64,000 nucleotides of DNA from Amphiura filiformis (Eukaryota > Echinodermata > Ophiuroidea > Amphilepidida > Amphiuridae), in contig NC_092629.1 in NCBI RefSeq assembly GCF_039555335.1, positions 4,917,912-4,981,911 on the forward strand, read 5' to 3'. This document shows, piece by piece, positions 31,401 to 42,594 of this stretch. The first letter of the stretch is position 1. Each line of letters begins with the position of its first letter. A program made the translations under genes and the position numbers. The notes below the pieces were generated by a model. It saw only the letters and a list, made by a program, of their open reading frames with translations, had not been told where the DNA came from and did not search any database.

Positions 31401-34400
31401 CGTTCAAAATGGCGGCGCAATAAGAGGATCTATTGAAAGAGGTAATTTTTCGATATTTACCTTTAATTTTTGTTTTGCTTTATTTCTGTCAACATTTGTT
31501 TATAATATAATAATTTCATGGTTACACGAGCCGTGTCCCACCACTTTGCCATTAGAAGAAGGGCTTTTGCAACTTCATTTTTTAAATTATTTAGCCAACT
31601 TATATGAGTTATTAGCATGGAAGTTCATCTGTATTGGTAATCCATTATATAGAAAGATTTTAACTCTTGATCTGATCAAGGACGGAGGGCGCTACAAGTT
31701 GCCGAATGTCTATGATCCGATTATTACGTCACACTTCAAGTGTGTGCTCGATCGGGCCAGTCCACTGAAGAAGGCTGTAGTAGCAACAGCTGAAAATTAC
31801 GGGGTAAATCTATTTGTATTGAGATCAAGAGTTAAAATATTTCTAAATATGAGTTATTCCTTACATTTCATGATAAATGTTGTTGTTTTTGGTTGTTTTT
31901 TATTTCTTGCTCTTTGTTACTCTTTTTATGTTGTTTTAATGTCACTATACAAGTGTCGACACCTTATAAACATACAAACAAGATTTAAGGTAAATAGCGC
32001 CATTAGCGTTCACCTTTACTTCAAAAGTACTGACATCAAACAACCGTGGCATGAGATACGATCCGTTTAGACAGATAATTGCGTTACCCACCTGATATTA
32101 GTTATTGATGTAATTTTTGTAATAGGCGAGGTGCGTCTTGGTGATATTAACCGAGTCCTGCCATTTGCCAGTACATTTGATATATTGGATCTATACGGAC
32201 GTCATATCAAGGAAATGTTGGAACATGCCGTCGCAAGATATGAAGACTTTGCCGGCACATTTCTTCAAATGTCAGGTTAGTCCATAGTTTACGTGGTAGT
32301 ATCCCTATTCCATTAATATTTAACAATACGGAGGTCTCAGATCTAAGGGTCGGTAACTTTGGTCATGGATTTGTGGAATAAAGATTAGAATGAACTGTAC
32401 GTGACATGCGTATACGTAGCATTTTTGCTATGATATGTAGGAAGTGGATTGTGATACGTGTTTTCCTTTTCAATTTGTAGTTCCAGTACATGTATGTAGG
32501 TATATTCAAGAATTGTTAACAAAAGAAAAGCATCATTTTTTATTGGGACACACTAGATTAATTTCGATGGAAGAAGAATGATTTCCAATAGAACTTCCTA
32601 CATGCTTCGGGTCCAACATGTTAAATAGTTTCCACCACCGCCGATGATAATCTATTATCACGAGCTCTTTATGATTGAAAGTAGAATATGTGTTCAACTT
32701 TAAACACATGTAGCTCAGAACCAGGATCTGTGCTCAGAAACTACAGTAGCCTCAGTGCCTGTTCTATATAACTTACGCTGATGTACTTAGATGTACATTC
32801 GAGTAGTCTTGACCCCAGAGGTTATAGTTCAACGCCTATTATATTAGGGAGCAACAGAATGCTCAAAAAGGTAAAAGCTTATGTCACATGTATACTCAAG
32901 GAGGTTATAGAAAGGAGAGGAAATATATTACGTAACGCCTATTGTTCCTTTGTGCCTATTTGAGTTTCATCGAGAGGTACCTTTTGTTCGAGGGGCTTCC
33001 GCCAGTAAATCGGTAACTGACCTGATAGCGTATTAACGCTATAATAGGCAGGCTACTGTCAATAAGTGATGAAACGAAAGTCACATGAAAGCGCCTACAC
33101 GAGCGAGAGGTACTCTTTGTTCTAATCAAACCCAAGGGTGTGCTTGAGTTGTCGCATGCACACAAAACAGAGGTTCGCCTGCAATACAAACATATTGCAG
33201 CGCCCAAAATTCTCACCCTGACAAACCCACCGCCAAATGTAATGACCAACTCTTCGAGCGAGTAGGCCTAATAGGCCCTAATGATATACTTGATTTCTCT
33301 GAACATTTAACGTGCCGTGATGAATGGATGCTCGGATTATTTTGTAAAAACAAAACATCGCACACTCACGACGACCTCTCACAATGCTCAGAAACCACGT
33401 TTATACCAAGTTCAGATCAATTTATGATAATAATTGGGTTAAGAAATTAATTATCAATAAATAAAGAAATGAATGGAGAGTGGTCAAAATGGTACAAAAT
33501 AAAGAAATAAAATGCTAAATGAATACCTAACGGTAAATATGCATAAATCAATCGATCTATTAACATATCAATCAATCATTCAGTCAGCCGCCATTCAGTC
33601 GATCAATCAATAAAGCAAAGTAAATCATACTTGTAGGCCTATAATACTATATTAAATATAATTGCGGACCAAACTTGTCCGAATTTTGCAAGCCAACCGA
33701 TGCAGCTCGATACGCCCAATGTACGAATAAAAGCACCTAACAATAAAGTCGCCCAATTGAACAGATGTAGGTGTCGATCGCACGACTTCATGAATATTGA
33801 TTGGCAACATTTTTCAATATGTCAGCGCTCAAATCGGACACAATAGAACAATAGACCCTTCAGTGCGTTGTGTATACTGATAATTCTTGAGCATTATATT
33901 TTGTGAGGGTACTTGCGCTCCATATGTCGAATAGTAATGGCCATTGTTTCCATTTTTTTTTCATTCTAGCTTTATTCATTTTCCTTTTTAACTTCATAAT
34001 CTATTTCTTTTCATTAGGAATGAAAGTAACCTATGACCTCACCGGAGAGCCATTTGTTGATAGAGTTTCAAAGGTCGTGGTGCTTTGTACTGAATGTAGA
34101 GTCCCAAAATATTTTCCACTCGAAGAAGATAAGCTATATCGAATCATCGTACCATCTTTCATCGGAGGTGGCGGAGACGGGTATGATGTGCTCAAAGAAA
34201 ATGCTTTGAATTACATGCAAGGTAAATGTCTATTTTCCATTTTACCGAAAGGCTTTATGGGATTAAAAGAAAAGGTCAATTATCTGTGATTTCGACAGGT
34301 ACTCTATACAAATTGCCTACCGAATCTGAGGACAAGACCTGTGTAACAGTCGCATCCCCTGCTTTGTACGCATCGACCCAGGTCACGGTCTGTCTACGTG

Positions 34401-35090
34401 ACAAACAGTGCAGGTCGGTCAGGGTCAGAGGACAGTTGCAATCTGTCTGCTGCCATCCACGTAATAAACCTGATGATCAGATTTGTGTACCACCGATATG
34501 CAGCTGTCAATGATCATGCACAACGAGTGAAAATTACTGGGTTAAATCATGGTTAAATTGATAATAAAATTATAAAAACAATTCTAAATGTATATATAAC
34601 TATACTATACATTTTGTTTTAAAGGGTAGTCAGAAAAGAGAAGAAGAGACATTTTTTTGCGTCGTCGTCTGCCTACTAAAGGCAGTGTAAGAGTGAATGA
34701 CGTCATTCTGCAATGAATGCAAATGTTGGCCAAGATCAATGACGTAGACCAAGCTAGCCATTAGTCACATATCTCTTACACAAGGTCCCGAGCTCACACT
34801 GTCCTCACTTTTGCGATCGAGTTCTCTCAGTAGCCTTCATTTCGGTTATTTACTGTAATATAATACATGACGTAATCCTTATGCTAATGTCTTACACAGG
34901 TGAAATCGCTCAGGATGTTGTCGCAAAGTATATCGAGCAGTTCAGCCCTATATACACAGGCATTGGCGGACGGATTAAGTTCATTGAAATGCCGCCCTCA
35001 GCTGCACCAGAGCTTTCGACAATCCCCGACGTTATTGATACATCGTCATCACTGACTGGCTTACCAGTTACCTCGCCTAATAGTGAATAA
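25402..35090 (+). CDS. Secreted 5'-nucleotidase family protein, probably catalytically dead
   Basis: Ecto-5'-nucleotidase (CD73/NT5E family) paralogue. Exons: 25402-25570, 26282-26460, 28431-28644, 29314-29520, 30052-30270, 31181-31441, 32126-32275, 34018-34221 and 34900-35090. All introns are GT-AG and phases agree. The start at 25402 gives a signal peptide (SCISLLIFTTLMALSVG). Family landmarks follow in order: ILHTSDVTSS, GECLGGVPRRGTV, LLLDGGDQF, RLGYDAM, FGNLEFALG, VLGHSYG, VIGGALLF, ECNLGNLITDAM, QNGGAIRG, LPFASTFDI, GGGGDGY. Family sites normally read D-x-H, GNHEFD, GHS and GGHS. Here the His of the first (Thr), the His and Asp of the second (Leu, Ala) and the His of the last (Ala) are replaced. 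The nucleoside-side motifs are kept. Loss of hydrolysis is inferred. No GPI-type hydrophobic tail follows PNSE. An alternative last exon lies at 34299-34513. Confidence 0.85.
25616..25705. repeat. 45-base-arm palindrome in intron 1
   Basis: Arms of about 42-45 bases (CGTGACCACAAGAATAATAT on the left) around a 5-7 base loop, with three or so mismatches. It begins about 45 bases after the exon 1 donor. Probably a MITE or an inverted duplication. Confidence 0.8.
26171..26281 (+). repeat. Partial tandem duplicate of the exon 2 start with its acceptor
   Basis: TTGTTTAG followed by about 50 bases of exon 2 (GTGAATGTCTTGGAGG onward, 26194-26243) precedes the true exon 2 at 26282. The copy keeps an AG acceptor and is open in the exon phase until a stop at the next intron copy. 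One base differs in the CGTC(T/G)TGGG word. Confidence 0.85.
26479..26612. mobile_element. MITE with GTATAAA/TTTATAC ends
   Basis: TTTATACTACATCGCTGAGCG on the left matches CGCTCAGCGATGGAGTATAAA on the right. Inner GCAAATGAGGT and ACCTCATTTGC are also inverted. Related CGATGGAGTA words occur at about 29665. Confidence 0.7.
27000..27290. repeat. Degenerate repeat of GAAGGGTCATTA words in both orientations
   Basis: About a dozen variants of a 20-base unit (CGAAGGGTCATTACTCC) occur. The left half has them forward and the right half inverted (GAATAATGACCCTTC type). Confidence 0.65.
27713..28326 (+). mobile_element. MITE with CGCACAG-type TIR, copy 2
   Basis: It starts CGGCGCACAGCGTCATC and ends CGACACTGTGCGGCG. 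It aligns with 11577-12173 and carries an extra segment of about 130 bases near 28137-28268 that includes GCGATCCAGCGATCG. It lies in intron 2 of the nucleotidase-like gene and ends about 105 bases before exon 3. Confidence 0.65.
29868..30051 (+). repeat. Partial tandem duplicate of the exon 5 start with its acceptor
   Basis: The block AAAGAAAATTCTTTAT, then CCCATAGGATG and CCGTTTATAAGAGA, occurs first near 29870-29985 and then with the true exon 5 (30052 onward), period about 121. The copy keeps the AG acceptor and about 70 bases of exon before diverging. Confidence 0.8.
30271..31180. other. Intron 5, no gene
   Basis: It contains G/C-rich words (GGGGCCCCAACATTGG, CATGGGCCCC) and two GCGCGAAG-type hairpin words (ACTTCGCGCGC, GCTTTGCGCGC) like those near 25885 and 21400, probably decayed repeats. 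Confidence 0.4.
31442..32125 (+). other. Intron 6, open in the exon frame for about 210 codons
   Basis: Reading on from exon 6 meets no stop until 32068-32070. It would add a balanced segment (PNVYDPIITSHFKC, SPLKKAVVATAENY) between two hydrophobic stretches. Family alignment needs splicing from 31441 to 32126, so this is either a retained-intron isoform or chance. T-rich introns tend to look hydrophobic. Confidence 0.35.
34299..34513 (+). CDS. Alternative Cys-rich terminal exon of the nucleotidase-like gene
   Basis: An AG acceptor at 34297-34298 and the same phase as exon 9 (34900) let exon 8 splice here. The exon adds about 71 residues and ends with TGA at 34511-34513. It contains eight Cys (TCVTV, VCLRDKQC, VCCHP, ICVPPICSC) and no resemblance to the nucleotidase C-terminus. 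Using it would drop the normal last strand and helix of the family and add a disulphide-rich tail. Not recognised as a known domain. Confidence 0.55.
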
Positions 35091-35797
35091 GTCAGGAGAT
35101 ATAATTTACCAGTCTTTCCGTATACTGACAAATAATAATCCATAAGTTGCCTATAAATTTGTCCATTCGGCTTCCTTAAGACATTGGCGTGTGATACGCA
35201 CGCGATCAAAGGTGAGCATTCATCACGCGCCAGAGATGCACGCCTACATCATTTCTGTGGGTTCCATCATTACGTGTGCATGAATTAGACCAGTGGTTCT
35301 TTCTGTAGTGTATTTTATCACTCCATTCTGATAGAAAGCAGACGCAGACAATAAGTACCAGTAACATACTGATATTGCATAAATGTTTGAAAGACGAACC
35401 TTTTTAGATTACATTTTCATCTCCATATTTTCCATGCCCAATGTTAATTTTCGATGGGTCGCCTAGGACGAGTTTAAACGCGGCGTAATAAATCCGAAAT
35501 TTGATTGCGGACGTGAGAATATTGCCAAACTAAGTAGCCGGATTGACCAACAAATGTACTTATATATATATATATATATATAAGTATGCATTTTTCAGGG
35601 AGGTCACTTCGTCGGCGGTATTCTCAAATACGTGTTTAAATTGTCTTTGCGCAGTGCGTTTTGGACATTTCAACCTGATATAATTGTTATGCAAATGAAT
35701 ATATAATTTTGCAGATATCAGGAATACGGAGAGAGCTATGCAGGATTTTCAATATGTTATCAATGCCATGGGTGCAATTAATATAAATTAAATATTT
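35091..35797. other. No gene; short (TA)n at about 35560-35582
   Basis: AT-rich spacer downstream of the nucleotidase-like gene. No AATAAA was confirmed close to the stop. Confidence 0.4.
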
Positions 35798-36061
35798 GAA
35801 GAGCTTTGTTTCAAAACCCCTTACATCAACTTGAGCAATTTTGAGAAAACGTCAAAAAATCATCAAAAAAACAACAACACTGATATAAGGGGGTTTGCAA
35901 CAAGAGCAATTTTTGGCAGGATGCTCATCCTACCCAGGCATCCCGCGAAAAACCGCTTTTGTTGCAGACCCCCTAACATCAATGATTTTTTTTTGATGAT
36001 TTACTAATGTTTTCTCGCAATTTCTGAAGTGGATGTCAGGGGTTTTGAAACAAAGCTCTTC
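35798..36061. mobile_element. MITE with 23-bp perfect TIR
   Basis: GAAGAGCTTTGTTTCAAAAC starts the element and its exact complement ends it. Inner inverted words (GGGGGTTTGCAACAAGAGC against GCTTTTGTTGCAGACCCCC) make most of the 264 bp a hairpin. A single end of the same family stands at 56901. Confidence 0.8.
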
Positions 36062-36410
36062 ATCTATGAGATTTATTTTGAAATGATGGATGTAAATAAG
36101 ACATATTATCAACTGCATTTAACCTATGAGACACATGGAAGACATGGGAGTGATAGTTGCAATTGTAAAGTTGGACCAATCCACCACTTTTCAATGCCTT
36201 GATTCTATTTTAATGTCACTTATGTACTTAATTTTTGATAAATCATTTAATAATATCAGACATTTTCAACTGTGTTGCCCCTGTATGAACTTTTGTGCTG
36301 ATTTTGGCAATACTCAATATCATAAAGCTCACTGAGTTAAAAGAGCGGGCATAAAGGAAGTATTTGAATGATTGGTGTTGTGTACTGTAAAACTGTAAAT
36401 ATAATGATAT

Positions 36411-36762
36411 ACAGACTTGACATTTAATATGGAATATTTCTTTACGAAGTGCCAATACTAATACACATACATACATACATACAACAAGGCTTTTATAACC
36501 CGCCATTTCATAAAGACCACAGCGGGTGTGATGATACAGCAAAACAATATTAAATCAACAAGCATAATAAATAATGACAGAGCAAACAAATATAAATGCA
36601 ACAATTACAAACTCATTTTGGAAAGAGATATGATTTTAAATTTTTCTTGAAGATATTAAGCGATTTGGCAGTGCGCAGAGCAATTGGGATTTTATGCAGT
36701 CCTATTTCAGAATAGTCTTGGCACTTCGTGAAGAAATATTCCATATTAAATGTCAAAACTGT
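36411..36762. mobile_element. Inverted-repeat element, ACAGACTTGACATTTAATAT termini, copy 1
   Basis: The left terminus ACAGACTTGACATTTAATAT, continuing GGAATATTTCTTTACGAAGTGCCA, matches the inverted right terminus at 36722-36762. The same terminus bounds the larger element at 55263-56225. Confidence 0.65.
36613..36730 (-). pseudogene. LINE-like ORF 3' end fragment
   Basis: The minus strand reads KIPIALRTAKSLNIFKKN, then LKSYLFPK and a stop. This fits the LP..LR...S...FKK.LK.YLF pattern at the C-terminus of many LINE polyproteins. It overlaps the inverted-repeat element above, so part of a LINE may have been captured. Confidence 0.45.
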
Positions 36763-36819
36763 ATTTAGATATTTGGGAATTGCTGGTATGATCAGAATTT
36801 TACAAGTATACACCAATCC

Positions 36820-38287
36820 GAGAAGCGTTTCTGCATTTGGCCCTCTATTGACGGAACCCCAGATGTACCAGTGCTTGAGATTTAATTTGTTCAGTCAACT
36901 CATGATCGACCGTGTATTGAAAATCACTGGAGTGCACAATTATCTGTAGCACACTAGCAAGTAATTATGGAACCCCCGATCTTGGAACACCACAGGTTTA
37001 CGTCGGGGCCACCGTAGTAATGGCCTAGTCGGATTGGTGTATAAAAGTTAGTTCTTCCTTAATCTATAAAAATGCGCAAAATTCATAATTTCAAAGTTTT
37101 AGGGATTTTAATCAAAGCTAGACACATGATTTCTAAAATGATATAATAAGGATATCTTCTACACGCTCGCTATGCTACACGCTACACGCTCGCTATCTTC
37201 AATAAGGACACGTAGTCTTAGATTTAATAAAATAATAAAAGGGTGATGCTTTACTATTCGGATACATCATGTTCATGCACTTCTTTGTCGCCTGCTAAAG
37301 AAGAGGTTAACAATGTTTAGATCATCTAATTTAAATAAAGATGAATTTACGGAGGAGAGGTATCGGAATCTTTATGTTCTTATATCTTCGACTAAAATAA
37401 TTATAAATACGGCACGAACCAACAGGCATGAAAACAAGTGATATATTTACATATAAATAATGTACATACATTATTTCGGGTGTCCCTCTCTCCTTAAGTG
37501 CTTTTAAATTTTTCAGCAATGTTAAACCTAATACACAACCTTCATACTGGACAACTAAAGTCGGTACATGTATCACAGTGCTGCAGGAGGGTGAATCTAT
37601 TGTGTATTTTATCGGAAAAGGACAAGAAATGGTACAGATGTAGCTCTTAATCTGCTTGGAGTAAGGGTCATAAATAATTTCTTTCCAAGATGACGGTAAA
37701 AAGTCATCAAAGTGATAAATGGGTTGTATTCAAATTCGTCCAAGTTCATATTTGACCTCCATAAGGGTCAAATCGGTAAGAATGAAAGAATGCTATTTTA
37801 ACCACAAAAAAAAGGCCTCAAATAATGTTCCTCCTGCAAATACAAGTCAAATAAAGATTAGCTTGCACCATCTAGGATGTTTCGTTACATAGGTAATATC
37901 TAAAAATAGGTCACAGTCAATACAGATCAGTGCGGAGTTTGGACTTTACCCTATTACCTTGGTAACGAAACACTTGAGTGTGATAAAACTGTCCATTATT
38001 TGAATTATTTTTACAAGATCATGAATTTGATACCATTTTGATTAAAATCGGAGCATTCTAAAATATTTGACTCCTGTGGAGATCAAAATATGACCTTGAT
38101 AACCGTACGATACAGATAGATCAAACTATTCTTCTTCTGAATCCTTATAACTATTTTGGTGTGGTTTTCTACAAAATATGAGTAATGTTTTTGAATGTGA
38201 CCCCTGTTTTTGCCCTTTATCGAAGATTTGTTAAGCATATCAAGAGCTACATATGTGCCAATTTCTGTACAGGCGCTATACTATTAA
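36820..38287. other. No gene seen
   Basis: It holds a small tandem of CACGCTCGCTATC words near 37155-37200 and an inverted pair GTTTCGTTACATAGGTAAT (37879) and ATTACCTTGGTAACGAAAC (37953), probably a small MITE. Confidence 0.4.
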
Positions 38288-38819
38288 AAACTGAGCTCAA
38301 AAAGAAACTTATACTTTTTCACAAGGTCATATCTTGAAATCCTGTCCATCAAATTGAACCAAAATTACACACAGATTTACTTCAATACTCTACTCTTAAC
38401 ACATGTCAGTAACCAAGCAGTTATCCAACTGACACAACAGCAAAATACACTGACATGGGACAGCTTCCTGGACCACATTCACAGCCCAGCCCTGTTTCAT
38501 GAAAAGTGTATGTAAAGCAGAAAGCAGCACCGTTTTATCATCTGTGCAAGGATCTTCTGTGCATTCTCACAGACTTTTGTCCTGGGTGCCAAATGTTGGG
38601 CTGTGAAAGTGAAGGAAGTCCAGGAAGCTATCCCATGACAGTGCATTTTGCTGTTGTGTCAGTTGAACAACTGCTTGGTTACTGACATGTGTTTTGAGTA
38701 GAGTATTAAGGTAATCACGTGTGTAATTTTGGTTCATTTTGATTGACAGTATTTTAAGATATGACCTTGTGATTCACAAGTTGTAAAAAATTATAAAAGT
38801 TTCTTTTTGAGTTCAGTTT
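38288..38819. mobile_element. Foldback element with about 205-base arms
   Basis: AAACTGAGCTCAAAAAGAAAC starts the left arm and its complement ends the right arm at 38819. Matching inner words include CATGTCAGTAACCAAGCAG, CAACAGCAAAATGCACTG-like words and GACAGCTTCCTGGAC. The non-repeated centre is about 120 bases. Confidence 0.8.
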
Positions 38820-39962
38820 ATATAGGTTTGATTTATGTAGCACCATTCTGCAGCATTATCACTAGAGATAGTATAGGTGTTGCTAATTAATACTTAAGGC
38901 GTGGCAAATACTCTCATATCGGAGAGTATAATGTGTGGAAAACCCCAATAGAGCCCTGGTACAGCGTCGGTACCGCTCCGCTATCCCCAGCTACCGGAAG
39001 TTGCTGCAGCCTTGCTCCACATCGATATCTTAACATGCCGCAAGCCCAGCAGGGCTGAGACTGCTGAGACCAAGGAATGCAAATATTCAGAGGGGTTGCA
39101 AAGGGGGCAAGGCCCCTTTCAAGGGGGGGGGGGAGGGGGGGGTGGACTATAATTCGCAATTGTCAGAGCTGCCAGCATCCAACCGGGAGAGTGAGAGGCA
39201 AGACTCCTCACAGGGGACACCTGCCAGCTGGAGGCAACAGTAAAAAGGACATATTTTAATTAAAAGTAGGGCTGCCTCATCAAACCGACCCCAACCTTCA
39301 TTATTTAGTAGCCCGTGGTAGACCTAGATCATGTACATGTATACCGAACTAGAAGAGGGCCTCTATTTCAAACGTAAAGCAATTGCGTAAAAAGCTGATC
39401 TCGACATACAAACAAAATCCGCAGTTTCTAATTTTAAAAACATCTCTCTGTCAAACATGACCTTCAATGTCACTACTCAGGTTCAACTGTATTAAATCAA
39501 TGACTTGAAAAACGAAAACGTTTGGCACGTACTGCACTCTTCCCAATTTTGCCCGACCAGGAAACTTAAAGCACATACCACTTTCAACTCATCTGATGCT
39601 GATTTTATGAAGGTATGTTTCTTTCATTTCCGATATTTTTTAAATTGTTTTTTTGAGACAAAAACTTCCTAGCAGAAGCACTTGTTTTCAAAAAGGTGTT
39701 TTAACCTTGTTTTTACCCCATAATACCCCTCATTTATCGAAGCCCTGCCCACCTTCCAATACATTTAACCTTGACTTCAAAGTGTTTGGTAACTGTTTAA
39801 GCTTGATGCAAAAGTAAACATTAATGCAAAAGTAATAATTTAGTCATAGCGTTGGCGGTCTAAAGGAAAAGATCGCCAAAATATTGATACCTTCACTCGA
39901 CATAATATGATCCCTTTTCAAGAAAATTATTTCGACAGTCCCTTTATCCGTTGATAACGGGA
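38820..39962. other. No gene; G-run and GC-rich words near 39050-39150
   Basis: Two opposite open frames at 38914-39259 cover the G/C-rich patch and are mutual shadows. Confidence 0.4.
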
Positions 39963-40299
39963 TTCCCAGCAATCACAACACGTTTCATAGAAAACGTTTG
40001 TATGTCGGGTTATAAAGGGTATAAAATATGTTAATAAGAAGACATTTTTGAAAACTTAACATTGTAACATAATGTTAACGTTGACAAAATATTACGTTAA
40101 AATATTTACTCTTTTTTGGCAATAACATTTTGCCATTTGTTTTAGTGGTTTTTTTTATATAAAACTTTTTCAAAATGTTTTCATGGACATTTTATCATCC
40201 AACATTTAAACGTTATTAAAAGGTTTTGGCCAAATCCAAAACACCTTTATCTAGAGGAGTCAATTTAAGTACCAAATTGGGCGCACCGAGTCCAAAAAT
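39963..40299 (+). repeat. Copy of the sequence that precedes the DIRS-like relic (interrupted)
   Basis: It matches 42274-42621 from ATTCCCAGCAATCA to GGCGCACC(G/T)AG and ACCAAAAAT. Its continuation is displaced to 42112-42182 by the insertion of the MITE-bounded block. Confidence 0.8.
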
Positions 40300-40627
40300 G
40301 GGCTTTTCCAGAAATAAAAGGTACATACCCTATAGAAGACAAATTTGACACATCTGACCTCGTAAATAAAATAAAAAATATTTTGGGAATCCCAAGTCTT
40401 CTATAGGGTAGGTGCCGTTAATTTCTGTAATAGCCCATTATTCTCCCCCCCCAAAAAAAAAAATTTCATAATGCAGAACCATTTCCGACCAAGCTAGTAG
40501 ATGCCATAGTTAAGTAGTGTTTGAGTTGGTGTGGGTGGGGGAGGAGATATAATTATAGATAGTCGATAACCGATAATCAATGATCAATCAGTTAAATTCT
40601 AAACCCTAACAAGCAAATGATGAAACA

Positions 40628-41185
40628 GACTCTCATGTTCAAATGGCTAAGGATGATATCCTTGTGGATACTGGGGGGTGGGGTGGGGGGTGAGGGGGTA
40701 TTGATTATCGATAATCAATAATCGATTATAGATAATCAATAATCGATAATCAATCATTTAACAATTATTCAATGTTGAAAAATTTATAGGCCTACGCAAC
40801 CGACTCTCATGTTCAAATGGCTAAGGATGATATCCTTGTGGATACTGGGGGGGTGAGGGGGTATTGATTATCGATAATCAATTATCGATTATAGATAATC
40901 AATAATCGATAATCAATCATTTAACAAAAATTTATAGGCCTACGCAACCGACAAAACTGGGAATCGCTAAGGATGATTTCCTTCTGGGTATGGGGGGGGT
41001 TGTGCGTGGAATTAATTATGGCTAATTAATTATCGATTATCGATAACCAATTATCGATTATCGATAATCAATTATCGATTATCGATAATCAATTATCTAT
41101 AATCAATTATCGATCATCAATCATTAGTTTATCAATATTCAATGTTTAAAAATGTATAGACCTACGCAACCGACAAAACGGGATA
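40628..41185. repeat. Three tandem 150-235 bp units with self-complementary ATCGAT arrays
   Basis: Units begin near 40628, 40802 and 40951. Each has (in variants) CTAAGGATGATATCCTT, a G-rich stretch, a run of TTATCGATAATCAA words and TATAGGCCTACGCAACCGA. The ATCGAT-rich runs are palindromic at the word level. Confidence 0.8.
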
Positions 41186-41742
41186 TCTGCATTAATTTGA
41201 AAATATGATTTCCTCCAAAGTGCTAGAAAAGCACACTCTTTGACCATTTCTATGCACATCGTATCTCTTGCAACCTGAAGGAACGAAATTTGTTTCCGTT
41301 TTGGATTTCAACAGCTTAAAATTGACATTTTTCGTAAAATGCACATCAAATATTTTGTTCTCTCTTGGTATAAAATGAAAAATATTTCGGATTTTGGTTG
41401 TCAATTTCAAACTTTTTTATATCAATCATCATATCCGTGGGCACGTGGTACTCTATTTTGAAAGCCATCCGAGTCTCCATTTTGACAAACGGATAAAAAC
41501 AAAAATAGTTTTAACATTGTCATCAATGGAAGAAAAATCACAAAACAGCCTTTTTCTCAAGAAAAAAAATTGGGACTCGAAGATAAATTTTCTTCAAACT
41601 CGTTTTTTAAAATCTTTATATATGCTTAATAACAAAAAAAAAAAAAAAAAAAAAAAACGAAAAAAAATCTTAAGTTGATACTCCACGTAAATGATTTCGT
41701 ATACGCTAATCCGAACCCAAACCTAACCATTATCCTTCTAAT

Positions 41743-41768
41743 AACCCTAACCCTAACCCTAATCCTAA
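41743..41768. repeat. Interstitial telomere-like repeat
   Basis: Three exact CCCTAA units and one variant (CCTAAT). Confidence 0.75.
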
Positions 41769-42594
41769 TTTCGTGTAAATTAAGGCCTACATGATGAAGA
41801 AATAACCAAACTTTATTAGAATATTGAAACTAACTCAATAATAGCCTCATACCCCCAACTCTGCCTGCTGCTTTAGCTTCACTCTTGCATCTCTGTTATT
41901 GAACTGTGACAGAAGATTGATATGCAACCTCTCACAGCGTCCGAAGTTTTGTGTCACGTGACCCTGCTCTGTATGGGCTTTTCCAGAAATAAAAGGTACA
42001 TACCCTATAGAAGACAAATTTGACACATCTGACCTCGTAAATAAAAAAAAAAATATTTTGGGAATCCCAAGTCTTCTATAGGGTAGGTGCCGTTAATTTC
42101 TGTAATAGCCCAATGGAACACCAATGTTTTTGCTTGCTAGTGACTCTAAACGCCCTCTTGAACAACATATCCAAAAGGGGTAAAAAGGGCACATGAGGAA
42201 AATGTTAAATTGCATATTTCCAAAATGGCCGATAATGCAGGCCTCAAATTTTAAAATTTGCATCTGAGTGAATTCCCAGCAATCAAAACACGGGTTATAG
42301 AACACGTTTGTATGTCTGGTTATATAAAGGGTATAAAATCTGTTAATAAGAAGACATTTTTGAAAACTTGACGCATAAAATTGAAACCTAATGTTAACGT
42401 TGACAAAATATTTCGTAAAAATATTTACTCTTTTTTGGCAATAACATTTTGACATTTGTTTTAGTGTTGTTGTTTTTTTATATAAAACGTTTTCAAAATG
42501 TTTTCATGGACATTTATATCAGCCAACATTTAAACGTTATTAAAAGGTTTTTACCAAATCCAAAACCCCTTTATAGAGGAGTCAATTTAAGTAC

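Larger units (their letters stand above)
40300..42111 (+). mobile_element. 1.8-kb block bounded by two direct 137-bp MITEs, AAT target duplication
   Basis: MITE copies at 40300-40436 and 41975-42111 are the same length and orientation. Each has roughly 40-bp inverted termini (GGGCTTTTCCAGAAATAA left; ATTTCTGTAATAGCCC right). AAT occurs directly on both outer sides (40297-40299 and 42112-42114). The uninterrupted version of the target is present at 42619-42621, so the whole block behaves as one insertion or as a duplication around a MITE. The interior is non-coding. Confidence 0.75.

Noticed and set aside
42093..42455. 120-codon minus-strand frame
   Set aside because: Antisense to the MITE border and the repeat that precedes the DIRS relic.
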